Source: Anthopleura xanthogrammica (lineage: Eukaryota; Cnidaria; Anthozoa; Actiniaria; Actiniidae). From it: a stretch of 64,000 nt of DNA. The stretch is taken from the NCBI GenBank assembly GCA_964019055.1, contig OZ025223.1, forward strand, positions 5,756,625 to 5,820,624. The letters are read 5' to 3'. The first letter of the stretch is position 1; the number at the start of each line of letters is the position of its first letter. The position numbers and the translations under genes were made by a program. Under the pieces are notes generated by a model that was given only the letters and a program-made list of their open reading frames with translations, was not told where the DNA came from and made no database searches. Shown here piece by piece: positions 1 to 13,400 of the stretch.

Positions 1-452
1 CTGTTTTGCTGGAAAAAAAAACTTTTTAGCCCAAAAAACTGAAAAATGGCCATTTTGGCTCTCAAAACCAGGTTTTTCGCTTACGGCGTGACCTGTTTGC
101 TGAAACCCCCACTTTTTGCTCTTGATAATACCTCTTGAGATAAAAACACGACGTTTTGGCGAAAAAAAATTCGGTTTTGGCTGAGTAAAGGTGCTTTTTG
201 GTCAAAAAAGTTGTTTTTTGCTGAGAAAATTTGAAATTTCCTGAGAATTTTCTTTTGCTCAAAACACGACGTTTTCACTGCTAAACGCAAGCTTTGGACG
301 AGAAAAGCACATTTTGGCTGTTCAAAACACTGTTTTGCTGGAAAAAAAAACTTTTTAGCCCAAAAAACTGAAAAATGGCCATTTTGGCTCTCAAAACCAG
401 GTTTTTCGCTTACGGCGTGACCTGTTTGCTGAAACCCCCACTTTTTGCTCTT

Positions 453-692
453 GATAATACCTCTTGAGATAAAAACACGACGTTTTGGCGAAAAAAAATT
501 CGGTTTTGGCTGAGTAAAGGTGCTTTTTGGTCAAAAAAGTTGTTTTTTGCTGAGAAAATTTGAAATTTCCTGAGAATTTTCTTTTGCTCAAAACACGACG
601 TTTTCACTGCTAAACGCAAGCTTTGGACGAGAAAAGCACATTTTGGCTGTTCAAAACACTGTTTTGCTGGAAAAAAAACACTTTTTGCTCAT
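453..692 (-). repeat. Shortened 240-bp satellite unit (89-bp deletion)
   Basis: The junction lies at about 678/679, where an A8 run is followed directly by CACTTTTTGCTC. In unit sense the deletion joins the AAAAAGTG near unit position 7-14 to the T-run near 104-111. AAAAAGT occurs at both edges (7-13 and 97-103) in an intact unit. Roughly the first four and a half sub-blocks are lost. Confidence 0.9.
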
Positions 693-1679
693 GATAATAC
701 CTCTTGAGATAAAAACACGACGTTTTGGCGAAAAAAAATTCGGTTTTGGCTGAGTAAAGGTGCTTTTTGGTCAAAAAAGTTGTTTTTTGCTGAGAAAATT
801 TGAAATTTCCTGAGAATTTTCTTTTGCTCAAAACACGACGTTTTCACTGCTAAACGCAAGCTTTGGACGAGAAAAGCACATTTTGGCTGTTCAAAACACT
901 GTTTTGCTGGAAAAAAAAACTTTTTAGCCCAAAAAACTGAAAAATGGCCATTTTGGCTCTCAAAACCAGGTTTTTCGCTTACGGCGTGACCTGTTTGCTG
1001 AAACCCCCACTTTTTGCTCATGATAATACCTCTTGAGATAAAAACACGACGTTTTGGCGAAAAAAAATTCGGTTTTGGCTGAGTAAAGGTGCTTTTTGGT
1101 CAAAAAAGTTGTTTTTTGCTGAGAAAATTTGAAATTTCCTGAGAATTTTCTTTTGCTCAAAACACGACGTTTTCACTGCTAAACGCAAGCTTTGGACGAG
1201 AAAAGCACATTTTGGCTGTTCAAAACACTGTTTTGCTGGAAAAAAAAACTTTTTAGCCCAAAAAACTGAAAAATGGCCATTTTGGCTCTCAAAACCAGGT
1301 TTTTCGCTTACTGCGTGACCTGTTTGCTGAAACCCCCACTTTTTGCTCATGATAATACCTCTTGAGATAAAAACACGACGTTTTGGCGAAAAAAAATTCG
1401 GTTTTGGCTGAGTAAAGGTGCTTTTTGGTCAAAAAAGTTGTTTTTTGCTGAGAAAATTTGAAATTTCCTGAGAATTTTCTTTTGCTCAAAACACGACGTT
1501 TTCACTGCTAAACGCAAGCTTTGGACGAGAAAAGCACATTTTGGCTGTTCAAAACACTGTTTTGCTGGAAAAAAAAACTTTTTAGCCCAAAAAACTGAAA
1601 AATGGCCATTTTGGCTCTCAAAACCAGGTTTTTCGCTTACGGCGTGACCTGTTTGCTGAAACCCCCACTTTTTGCTCTT

Positions 1680-1919
1680 GATAATACCTCTTGAGATAAA
1701 AACACGACGTTTTGGCGAAAAAAAATTCGGTTTTGGCTGAGTAAAGGTGCTTTTTGGTCAAAAAAGTTGTTTTTTGCTGAGAAAATTTGAAATTTCCTGA
1801 GAATTTTCTTTTGCTCAAAACACGACGTTTTCACTGCTAAACGCAAGCTTTGGACGAGAAAAGCACATTTTGGCTGTTCAAAACACTGTTTTGCTGGAAA
1901 AAAAACACTTTTTGCTCAT
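1680..1919 (-). repeat. Shortened 240-bp satellite unit (same deletion)
   Basis: It has the same junction sequence as 453-692 and the same position in the second copy of the 1,227-bp repeat. It is therefore a descendant of the same deletion, not an independent event. Confidence 0.9.
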
Positions 1920-2577
1920 GATAATACCTCTTGAGATAAAAACACGACGTTTTGGCGAAAAAAAATTCGGTTTTGGCTGAGTAAAGGTGCTTTTTGGTCA
2001 AAAAAGTTGTTTTTTGCTGAGAAAATTTGAAATTTCCTGAGAATTTTCTTTTGCTCAAAACACGACGTTTTCACTGCTAAACGCAAGCTTTGGACGAGAA
2101 AAGCACATTTTGGCTGTTCAAAACACTGTTTTGCTGGAAAAAAAAACTTTTTAGCCCAAAAAACTGAAAAATGGCCATTTTGGCTCTCAAAACCAGGTTT
2201 TTCGCTTACGGCGTGACCTGTTTGCTGAAACCCCCACTTTTTGCTCATGATAATACCTCTTGAGATAAAAACACGACGTTTTGGCGAAAAAAAATTCGGT
2301 TTTGGCTGAGTAAAGGTGCTTTTTGGTCAAAAAAGTTGTTTTTTGCTGAGAAAATTTGAAATTTCCTGAGAATTTTCTTTTGCTCAAAACACGACGTTTT
2401 CACTGCTAAACGCAAGCTTTGGACGAGAAAAGCACATTTTGGCTGTTCAAAACACTGTTTTGCTGGAAAAAAAAACTTTTTAGCCCAAAAAACTGAAAAA
2501 TGGCCATTTTGGCTCTCAAAACCAGGTTTTTCGCTTACGGCGTGACCTGTTTGCTGAAACCCCCACTTTTTGCTCAT

Positions 2578-2817
2578 GATAATACCTCTTGAGATAAAAA
2601 CACGACGTTTTGGCGAAAAAAAATTCGGTTTTGGCTGAGTAAAGGTGCTTTTTGGTCAAAAAAGTTGTTTTTTGCTGAGAAAATTTGAAATTTCCTGAGA
2701 ATTTTCTTTTGCTCAAAACACGACGTTTTCACTGCTAAACGCAAGCTTTGGACGAGAAAAGCACATTTTGGCTGTTCAAAACACTGTTTTGCTGGAAAAA
2801 AAACACTTTTTGCTCAT
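2578..2817 (-). repeat. Shortened 240-bp satellite unit (same deletion), third copy
   Basis: The junction is identical to the two other shortened units. It follows two normal units directly, without the lost-ATG unit that precedes the other two, so this copy of the higher-order repeat is incomplete. Confidence 0.9.
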
Positions 2818-3149
2818 GATAATACCTCTTGAGATAAAAACACGACGTTTTGGCGAAAAAAAATTCGGTTTTGGCTGAGTAAAGGTGCTTTTTGGTCAAA
2901 AAAGTTGTTGTTTTTTGCTGAGAAAATTTGAAATTTCCTGAGAATTTTCTTTTGCTCAAAACACGACGTTTTCACTGCTAAACGCAAGCTTTGGACGAGA
3001 AAAGCACATTTTGGCTGTTCAAAACACTGTTTTGCTGGAAAAAAAAACTTTTTAGCCCAAAAAACTGAAAAATGGCCATTTTGGCTCTCAAAACCAGGTT
3101 TTTCGCTTACGGCGTGACCTGTTTGCTGAAACCCCCACTTTTTGCTCAT
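2818..3149 (-). repeat. 332-bp satellite unit with a 3-bp GTT expansion
   Basis: Near 2904-2910 the usual AAGTTGTTTTTT reads AAGTTGTTGTTTTTT. This is a one-step trinucleotide slippage, seen in this unit only. In the unit's open frame it inserts one Asn without a frameshift. Confidence 0.85.
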
Positions 3150-4136
3150 GATAATACCTCTTGAGATAAAAACACGACGTTTTGGCGAAAAAAAATTCGG
3201 TTTTGGCTGAGTAAAGGTGCTTTTTGGTCAAAAAAGTTGTTTTTTGCTGAGAAAATTTGAAATTTCCTGAGAATTTTCTTTTGCTCAAAACACGACGTTT
3301 TCACTGCTAAACGCAAGCTTTGGACGAGAAAAGCACATTTTGGCTGTTCAAAACACTGTTTTGCTGGAAAAAAAAACTTTTTAGCCCAAAAAACTGAAAA
3401 ATGGCCATTTTGGCTCTCAAAACCAGGTTTTTCGCTTACGGCGTGACCTGTTTGCTGAAACCCCCACTTTTTGCTCATGATAATACCTCTTGAGATAAAA
3501 ACACGACGTTTTGGCGAAAAAAAATTCGGTTTTGGCTGAGTAAAGGTGCTTTTTGGTCAAAAAAGTTGTTTTTTGCTGAGAAAATTTGAAATTTCCTGAG
3601 AATTTTCTTTTGCTCAAAACACGACGTTTTCACTGCTAAACGCAAGCTTTGGACGAGAAAAGCACATTTTGGCTGTTCAAAACACTGTTTTGCTGGAAAA
3701 AAAAACTTTTTAGCCCAAAAAACTGAAAAATGGCCATTTTGGCTCTCAAAACCAGGTTTTTCGCTTACGGCGTGACCTGTTTGCTGAAACCCCCACTTTT
3801 TGCTCATGATAATACCTCTTGAGATAAAAACACGACGTTTTGGCGAAAAAAAATTCGGTTTTGGCTGAGTAAAGGTGCTTTTTGGTCAAAAAAGTTGTTT
3901 TTTGCTGAGAAAATTTGAAATTTCCTGAGAATTTTCTTTTGCTCAAAACACGACGTTTTCACTGCTAAACGCAAGCTTTGGACGAGAAAAGCACATTTTG
4001 GCTGTTCAAAACACTGTTTTGCTGGAAAAAAAAACTTTTTAGCCCAAAAAACTGAAAAATGGCCATTTTGGCTCTCAAAACCAGGTTTTTCGCTTACGGC
4101 GTGACCTGTTTGCTGAAACCCCCACTTTTTGCTCAT

Positions 4137-4463
4137 GATAATACCTCTTGAGATAAAAACACGACGTTTTGGCGAAAAAAAATTCGGTTTTGGCTGAGTA
4201 AAGGTGCTTTTGGTCAAAAATTTGTTTTTTGCTGAGAAAATTTGAAATTTCCTGAGAATTTTCTTTTGCTCAAAACACGACGTTTTCACTGCTAAACGCA
4301 AGCTTTGGACGAGAAAAGCACATTTTGGCTGTTCAAAACACTGTTTTGCTGGAAAAAAAAACTTTTTAGCCCAAAAAACTGAAAAATGGCCATTTTGGCT
4401 CTCAAAACCAGGTTTTTCGCTTACGGCGTGACCTGTTTGCTGAAACCCCCACTTTTTGCTCAT
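4137..4463 (-). repeat. 327-bp satellite unit with two single-base deletions
   Basis: Around 4208-4225 the T-run in GCTTTTTGG is one base shorter, and CAAAAAAGTTG reads CAAAAATTTG. The net change is minus 2 bp. This alters the frame relation so that two successive unit frames join into one 219-codon open stretch, a side effect of length and not a real gene. This unit marks the boundary between the irregular outer end of the array and the long homogeneous block. Confidence 0.85.
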
Positions 4464-7400
4464 GATAATACCTCTTGAGATAAAAACACGACGTTTTGGC
4501 GAAAAAAAATTCGGTTTTGGCTGAGTAAAGGTGCTTTTTGGTCAAAAAAGTTGTTTTTTGCTGAGAAAATTTGAAATTTCCTGAGAATTTTCTTTTGCTC
4601 AAAACACGACGTTTTCACTGCTAAACGCAAGCTTTGGACGAGAAAAGCACATTTTGGCTGTTCAAAACACTGTTTTGCTGGAAAAAAAAACTTTTTAGCC
4701 CAAAAAACTGAAAAATGGCCATTTTGGCTCTCAAAACCAGGTTTTTCGCTTACGGCGTGACCTGTTTGCTGAAACCCCCACTTTTTGCTCATGATAATAC
4801 CTCTTGAGATAAAAACACGACGTTTTGGCGAAAAAAAATTCGGTTTTGGCTGAGTAAAGGTGCTTTTTGGTCAAAAAAGTTGTTTTTTGCTGAGAAAATT
4901 TGAAATTTCCTGAGAATTTTCTTTTGCTCAAAACACGACGTTTTCACTGCTAAACGCAAGCTTTGGACGAGAAAAGCACATTTTGGCTGTTCAAAACACT
5001 GTTTTGCTGGAAAAAAAAACTTTTTAGCCCAAAAAACTGAAAAATGGCCATTTTGGCTCTCAAAACCAGGTTTTTCGCTTACGGCGTGACCTGTTTGCTG
5101 AAACCCCCACTTTTTGCTCATGATAATACCTCTTGAGATAAAAACACGACGTTTTGGCGAAAAAAAATTCGGTTTTGGCTGAGTAAAGGTGCTTTTTGGT
5201 CAAAAAAGTTGTTTTTTGCTGAGAAAATTTGAAATTTCCTGAGAATTTTCTTTTGCTCAAAACACGACGTTTTCACTGCTAAACGCAAGCTTTGGACGAG
5301 AAAAGCACATTTTGGCTGTTCAAAACACTGTTTTGCTGGAAAAAAAAACTTTTTAGCCCAAAAAACTGAAAAATGGCCATTTTGGCTCTCAAAACCAGGT
5401 TTTTCGCTTACGGCGTGACCTGTTTGCTGAAACCCCCACTTTTTGCTCATGATAATACCTCTTGAGATAAAAACACGACGTTTTGGCGAAAAAAAATTCG
5501 GTTTTGGCTGAGTAAAGGTGCTTTTTGGTCAAAAAAGTTGTTTTTTGCTGAGAAAATTTGAAATTTCCTGAGAATTTTCTTTTGCTCAAAACACGACGTT
5601 TTCACTGCTAAACGCAAGCTTTGGACGAGAAAAGCACATTTTGGCTGTTCAAAACACTGTTTTGCTGGAAAAAAAAACTTTTTAGCCCAAAAAACTGAAA
5701 AATGGCCATTTTGGCTCTCAAAACCAGGTTTTTCGCTTACGGCGTGACCTGTTTGCTGAAACCCCCACTTTTTGCTCATGATAATACCTCTTGAGATAAA
5801 AACACGACGTTTTGGCGAAAAAAAATTCGGTTTTGGCTGAGTAAAGGTGCTTTTTGGTCAAAAAAGTTGTTTTTTGCTGAGAAAATTTGAAATTTCCTGA
5901 GAATTTTCTTTTGCTCAAAACACGACGTTTTCACTGCTAAACGCAAGCTTTGGACGAGAAAAGCACATTTTGGCTGTTCAAAACACTGTTTTGCTGGAAA
6001 AAAAAACTTTTTAGCCCAAAAAACTGAAAAATGGCCATTTTGGCTCTCAAAACCAGGTTTTTCGCTTACGGCGTGACCTGTTTGCTGAAACCCCCACTTT
6101 TTGCTCATGATAATACCTCTTGAGATAAAAACACGACGTTTTGGCGAAAAAAAATTCGGTTTTGGCTGAGTAAAGGTGCTTTTTGGTCAAAAAAGTTGTT
6201 TTTTGCTGAGAAAATTTGAAATTTCCTGAGAATTTTCTTTTGCTCAAAACACGACGTTTTCACTGCTAAACGCAAGCTTTGGACGAGAAAAGCACATTTT
6301 GGCTGTTCAAAACACTGTTTTGCTGGAAAAAAAAACTTTTTAGCCCAAAAAACTGAAAAATGGCCATTTTGGCTCTCAAAACCAGGTTTTTCGCTTACGG
6401 CGTGACCTGTTTGCTGAAACCCCCACTTTTTGCTCATGATAATACCTCTTGAGATAAAAACACGACGTTTTGGCGAAAAAAAATTCGGTTTTGGCTGAGT
6501 AAAGGTGCTTTTTGGTCAAAAAAGTTGTTTTTTGCTGAGAAAATTTGAAATTTCCTGAGAATTTTCTTTTGCTCAAAACACGACGTTTTCACTGCTAAAC
6601 GCAAGCTTTGGACGAGAAAAGCACATTTTGGCTGTTCAAAACACTGTTTTGCTGGAAAAAAAAACTTTTTAGCCCAAAAAACTGAAAAATGGCCATTTTG
6701 GCTCTCAAAACCAGGTTTTTCGCTTACGGCGTGACCTGTTTGCTGAAACCCCCACTTTTTGCTCATGATAATACCTCTTGAGATAAAAACACGACGTTTT
6801 GGCGAAAAAAAATTCGGTTTTGGCTGAGTAAAGGTGCTTTTTGGTCAAAAAAGTTGTTTTTTGCTGAGAAAATTTGAAATTTCCTGAGAATTTTCTTTTG
6901 CTCAAAACACGACGTTTTCACTGCTAAACGCAAGCTTTGGACGAGAAAAGCACATTTTGGCTGTTCAAAACACTGTTTTGCTGGAAAAAAAAACTTTTTA
7001 GCCCAAAAAACTGAAAAATGGCCATTTTGGCTCTCAAAACCAGGTTTTTCGCTTACGGCGTGACCTGTTTGCTGAAACCCCCACTTTTTGCTCATGATAA
7101 TACCTCTTGAGATAAAAACACGACGTTTTGGCGAAAAAAAATTCGGTTTTGGCTGAGTAAAGGTGCTTTTTGGTCAAAAAAGTTGTTTTTTGCTGAGAAA
7201 ATTTGAAATTTCCTGAGAATTTTCTTTTGCTCAAAACACGACGTTTTCACTGCTAAACGCAAGCTTTGGACGAGAAAAGCACATTTTGGCTGTTCAAAAC
7301 ACTGTTTTGCTGGAAAAAAAAACTTTTTAGCCCAAAAAACTGAAAAATGGCCATTTTGGCTCTCAAAACCAGGTTTTTCGCTTACGGCGTGACCTGTTTG

Positions 7401-10400
7401 CTGAAACCCCCACTTTTTGCTCATGATAATACCTCTTGAGATAAAAACACGACGTTTTGGCGAAAAAAAATTCGGTTTTGGCTGAGTAAAGGTGCTTTTT
7501 GGTCAAAAAAGTTGTTTTTTGCTGAGAAAATTTGAAATTTCCTGAGAATTTTCTTTTGCTCAAAACACGACGTTTTCACTGCTAAACGCAAGCTTTGGAC
7601 GAGAAAAGCACATTTTGGCTGTTCAAAACACTGTTTTGCTGGAAAAAAAAACTTTTTAGCCCAAAAAACTGAAAAATGGCCATTTTGGCTCTCAAAACCA
7701 GGTTTTTCGCTTACGGCGTGACCTGTTTGCTGAAACCCCCACTTTTTGCTCATGATAATACCTCTTGAGATAAAAACACGACGTTTTGGCGAAAAAAAAT
7801 TCGGTTTTGGCTGAGTAAAGGTGCTTTTTGGTCAAAAAAGTTGTTTTTTGCTGAGAAAATTTGAAATTTCCTGAGAATTTTCTTTTGCTCAAAACACGAC
7901 GTTTTCACTGCTAAACGCAAGCTTTGGACGAGAAAAGCACATTTTGGCTGTTCAAAACACTGTTTTGCTGGAAAAAAAAACTTTTTAGCCCAAAAAACTG
8001 AAAAATGGCCATTTTGGCTCTCAAAACCAGGTTTTTCGCTTACGGCGTGACCTGTTTGCTGAAACCCCCACTTTTTGCTCATGATAATACCTCTTGAGAT
8101 AAAAACACGACGTTTTGGCGAAAAAAAATTCGGTTTTGGCTGAGTAAAGGTGCTTTTTGGTCAAAAAAGTTGTTTTTTGCTGAGAAAATTTGAAATTTCC
8201 TGAGAATTTTCTTTTGCTCAAAACACGACGTTTTCACTGCTAAACGCAAGCTTTGGACGAGAAAAGCACATTTTGGCTGTTCAAAACACTGTTTTGCTGG
8301 AAAAAAAAACTTTTTAGCCCAAAAAACTGAAAAATGGCCATTTTGGCTCTCAAAACCAGGTTTTTCGCTTACGGCGTGACCTGTTTGCTGAAACCCCCAC
8401 TTTTTGCTCATGATAATACCTCTTGAGATAAAAACACGACGTTTTGGCGAAAAAAAATTCGGTTTTGGCTGAGTAAAGGTGCTTTTTGGTCAAAAAAGTT
8501 GTTTTTTGCTGAGAAAATTTGAAATTTCCTGAGAATTTTCTTTTGCTCAAAACACGACGTTTTCACTGCTAAACGCAAGCTTTGGACGAGAAAAGCACAT
8601 TTTGGCTGTTCAAAACACTGTTTTGCTGGAAAAAAAAACTTTTTAGCCCAAAAAACTGAAAAATGGCCATTTTGGCTCTCAAAACCAGGTTTTTCGCTTA
8701 CGGCGTGACCTGTTTGCTGAAACCCCCACTTTTTGCTCATGATAATACCTCTTGAGATAAAAACACGACGTTTTGGCGAAAAAAAATTCGGTTTTGGCTG
8801 AGTAAAGGTGCTTTTTGGTCAAAAAAGTTGTTTTTTGCTGAGAAAATTTGAAATTTCCTGAGAATTTTCTTTTGCTCAAAACACGACGTTTTCACTGCTA
8901 AACGCAAGCTTTGGACGAGAAAAGCACATTTTGGCTGTTCAAAACACTGTTTTGCTGGAAAAAAAAACTTTTTAGCCCAAAAAACTGAAAAATGGCCATT
9001 TTGGCTCTCAAAACCAGGTTTTTCGCTTACGGCGTGACCTGTTTGCTGAAACCCCCACTTTTTGCTCATGATAATACCTCTTGAGATAAAAACACGACGT
9101 TTTGGCGAAAAAAAATTCGGTTTTGGCTGAGTAAAGGTGCTTTTTGGTCAAAAAAGTTGTTTTTTGCTGAGAAAATTTGAAATTTCCTGAGAATTTTCTT
9201 TTGCTCAAAACACGACGTTTTCACTGCTAAACGCAAGCTTTGGACGAGAAAAGCACATTTTGGCTGTTCAAAACACTGTTTTGCTGGAAAAAAAAACTTT
9301 TTAGCCCAAAAAACTGAAAAATGGCCATTTTGGCTCTCAAAACCAGGTTTTTCGCTTACGGCGTGACCTGTTTGCTGAAACCCCCACTTTTTGCTCATGA
9401 TAATACCTCTTGAGATAAAAACACGACGTTTTGGCGAAAAAAAATTCGGTTTTGGCTGAGTAAAGGTGCTTTTTGGTCAAAAAAGTTGTTTTTTGCTGAG
9501 AAAATTTGAAATTTCCTGAGAATTTTCTTTTGCTCAAAACACGACGTTTTCACTGCTAAACGCAAGCTTTGGACGAGAAAAGCACATTTTGGCTGTTCAA
9601 AACACTGTTTTGCTGGAAAAAAAAACTTTTTAGCCCAAAAAACTGAAAAATGGCCATTTTGGCTCTCAAAACCAGGTTTTTCGCTTACGGCGTGACCTGT
9701 TTGCTGAAACCCCCACTTTTTGCTCATGATAATACCTCTTGAGATAAAAACACGACGTTTTGGCGAAAAAAAATTCGGTTTTGGCTGAGTAAAGGTGCTT
9801 TTTGGTCAAAAAAGTTGTTTTTTGCTGAGAAAATTTGAAATTTCCTGAGAATTTTCTTTTGCTCAAAACACGACGTTTTCACTGCTAAACGCAAGCTTTG
9901 GACGAGAAAAGCACATTTTGGCTGTTCAAAACACTGTTTTGCTGGAAAAAAAAACTTTTTAGCCCAAAAAACTGAAAAATGGCCATTTTGGCTCTCAAAA
10001 CCAGGTTTTTCGCTTACGGCGTGACCTGTTTGCTGAAACCCCCACTTTTTGCTCATGATAATACCTCTTGAGATAAAAACACGACGTTTTGGCGAAAAAA
10101 AATTCGGTTTTGGCTGAGTAAAGGTGCTTTTTGGTCAAAAAAGTTGTTTTTTGCTGAGAAAATTTGAAATTTCCTGAGAATTTTCTTTTGCTCAAAACAC
10201 GACGTTTTCACTGCTAAACGCAAGCTTTGGACGAGAAAAGCACATTTTGGCTGTTCAAAACACTGTTTTGCTGGAAAAAAAAACTTTTTAGCCCAAAAAA
10301 CTGAAAAATGGCCATTTTGGCTCTCAAAACCAGGTTTTTCGCTTACGGCGTGACCTGTTTGCTGAAACCCCCACTTTTTGCTCATGATAATACCTCTTGA

Positions 10401-13400
10401 GATAAAAACACGACGTTTTGGCGAAAAAAAATTCGGTTTTGGCTGAGTAAAGGTGCTTTTTGGTCAAAAAAGTTGTTTTTTGCTGAGAAAATTTGAAATT
10501 TCCTGAGAATTTTCTTTTGCTCAAAACACGACGTTTTCACTGCTAAACGCAAGCTTTGGACGAGAAAAGCACATTTTGGCTGTTCAAAACACTGTTTTGC
10601 TGGAAAAAAAAACTTTTTAGCCCAAAAAACTGAAAAATGGCCATTTTGGCTCTCAAAACCAGGTTTTTCGCTTACGGCGTGACCTGTTTGCTGAAACCCC
10701 CACTTTTTGCTCATGATAATACCTCTTGAGATAAAAACACGACGTTTTGGCGAAAAAAAATTCGGTTTTGGCTGAGTAAAGGTGCTTTTTGGTCAAAAAA
10801 GTTGTTTTTTGCTGAGAAAATTTGAAATTTCCTGAGAATTTTCTTTTGCTCAAAACACGACGTTTTCACTGCTAAACGCAAGCTTTGGACGAGAAAAGCA
10901 CATTTTGGCTGTTCAAAACACTGTTTTGCTGGAAAAAAAAACTTTTTAGCCCAAAAAACTGAAAAATGGCCATTTTGGCTCTCAAAACCAGGTTTTTCGC
11001 TTACGGCGTGACCTGTTTGCTGAAACCCCCACTTTTTGCTCATGATAATACCTCTTGAGATAAAAACACGACGTTTTGGCGAAAAAAAATTCGGTTTTGG
11101 CTGAGTAAAGGTGCTTTTTGGTCAAAAAAGTTGTTTTTTGCTGAGAAAATTTGAAATTTCCTGAGAATTTTCTTTTGCTCAAAACACGACGTTTTCACTG
11201 CTAAACGCAAGCTTTGGACGAGAAAAGCACATTTTGGCTGTTCAAAACACTGTTTTGCTGGAAAAAAAAACTTTTTAGCCCAAAAAACTGAAAAATGGCC
11301 ATTTTGGCTCTCAAAACCAGGTTTTTCGCTTACGGCGTGACCTGTTTGCTGAAACCCCCACTTTTTGCTCATGATAATACCTCTTGAGATAAAAACACGA
11401 CGTTTTGGCGAAAAAAAATTCGGTTTTGGCTGAGTAAAGGTGCTTTTTGGTCAAAAAAGTTGTTTTTTGCTGAGAAAATTTGAAATTTCCTGAGAATTTT
11501 CTTTTGCTCAAAACACGACGTTTTCACTGCTAAACGCAAGCTTTGGACGAGAAAAGCACATTTTGGCTGTTCAAAACACTGTTTTGCTGGAAAAAAAAAC
11601 TTTTTAGCCCAAAAAACTGAAAAATGGCCATTTTGGCTCTCAAAACCAGGTTTTTCGCTTACGGCGTGACCTGTTTGCTGAAACCCCCACTTTTTGCTCA
11701 TGATAATACCTCTTGAGATAAAAACACGACGTTTTGGCGAAAAAAAATTCGGTTTTGGCTGAGTAAAGGTGCTTTTTGGTCAAAAAAGTTGTTTTTTGCT
11801 GAGAAAATTTGAAATTTCCTGAGAATTTTCTTTTGCTCAAAACACGACGTTTTCACTGCTAAACGCAAGCTTTGGACGAGAAAAGCACATTTTGGCTGTT
11901 CAAAACACTGTTTTGCTGGAAAAAAAAACTTTTTAGCCCAAAAAACTGAAAAATGGCCATTTTGGCTCTCAAAACCAGGTTTTTCGCTTACGGCGTGACC
12001 TGTTTGCTGAAACCCCCACTTTTTGCTCATGATAATACCTCTTGAGATAAAAACACGACGTTTTGGCGAAAAAAAATTCGGTTTTGGCTGAGTAAAGGTG
12101 CTTTTTGGTCAAAAAAGTTGTTTTTTGCTGAGAAAATTTGAAATTTCCTGAGAATTTTCTTTTGCTCAAAACACGACGTTTTCACTGCTAAACGCAAGCT
12201 TTGGACGAGAAAAGCACATTTTGGCTGTTCAAAACACTGTTTTGCTGGAAAAAAAAACTTTTTAGCCCAAAAAACTGAAAAATGGCCATTTTGGCTCTCA
12301 AAACCAGGTTTTTCGCTTACGGCGTGACCTGTTTGCTGAAACCCCCACTTTTTGCTCATGATAATACCTCTTGAGATAAAAACACGACGTTTTGGCGAAA
12401 AAAAATTCGGTTTTGGCTGAGTAAAGGTGCTTTTTGGTCAAAAAAGTTGTTTTTTGCTGAGAAAATTTGAAATTTCCTGAGAATTTTCTTTTGCTCAAAA
12501 CACGACGTTTTCACTGCTAAACGCAAGCTTTGGACGAGAAAAGCACATTTTGGCTGTTCAAAACACTGTTTTGCTGGAAAAAAAAACTTTTTAGCCCAAA
12601 AAACTGAAAAATGGCCATTTTGGCTCTCAAAACCAGGTTTTTCGCTTACGGCGTGACCTGTTTGCTGAAACCCCCACTTTTTGCTCATGATAATACCTCT
12701 TGAGATAAAAACACGACGTTTTGGCGAAAAAAAATTCGGTTTTGGCTGAGTAAAGGTGCTTTTTGGTCAAAAAAGTTGTTTTTTGCTGAGAAAATTTGAA
12801 ATTTCCTGAGAATTTTCTTTTGCTCAAAACACGACGTTTTCACTGCTAAACGCAAGCTTTGGACGAGAAAAGCACATTTTGGCTGTTCAAAACACTGTTT
12901 TGCTGGAAAAAAAAACTTTTTAGCCCAAAAAACTGAAAAATGGCCATTTTGGCTCTCAAAACCAGGTTTTTCGCTTACGGCGTGACCTGTTTGCTGAAAC
13001 CCCCACTTTTTGCTCATGATAATACCTCTTGAGATAAAAACACGACGTTTTGGCGAAAAAAAATTCGGTTTTGGCTGAGTAAAGGTGCTTTTTGGTCAAA
13101 AAAGTTGTTTTTTGCTGAGAAAATTTGAAATTTCCTGAGAATTTTCTTTTGCTCAAAACACGACGTTTTCACTGCTAAACGCAAGCTTTGGACGAGAAAA
13201 GCACATTTTGGCTGTTCAAAACACTGTTTTGCTGGAAAAAAAAACTTTTTAGCCCAAAAAACTGAAAAATGGCCATTTTGGCTCTCAAAACCAGGTTTTT
13301 CGCTTACGGCGTGACCTGTTTGCTGAAACCCCCACTTTTTGCTCATGATAATACCTCTTGAGATAAAAACACGACGTTTTGGCGAAAAAAAATTCGGTTT

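Larger units (their letters stand above)
124..2577 (-). repeat. Two tandem copies of a 1,227-bp four-unit higher-order repeat
   Basis: Copy 1 is 124-1350 and copy 2 is 1351-2577. Each runs 329, 240, 329, 329 bp. The first unit of each copy has lost the start-codon base (CTTGATAAT instead of CATGATAAT on the plus strand, at 451 and 1678). The second unit carries an 89-bp deletion. The only other difference I noticed is T at 1312 in copy 1 where copy 2 has G. The partial unit 1-123 has the same lost-ATG change at 122. A further deletion unit at 2578-2817, without the lost-ATG unit before it, looks like a partial third copy. The block was therefore amplified as a multi-unit segment, probably by unequal exchange. 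Confidence 0.85.
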
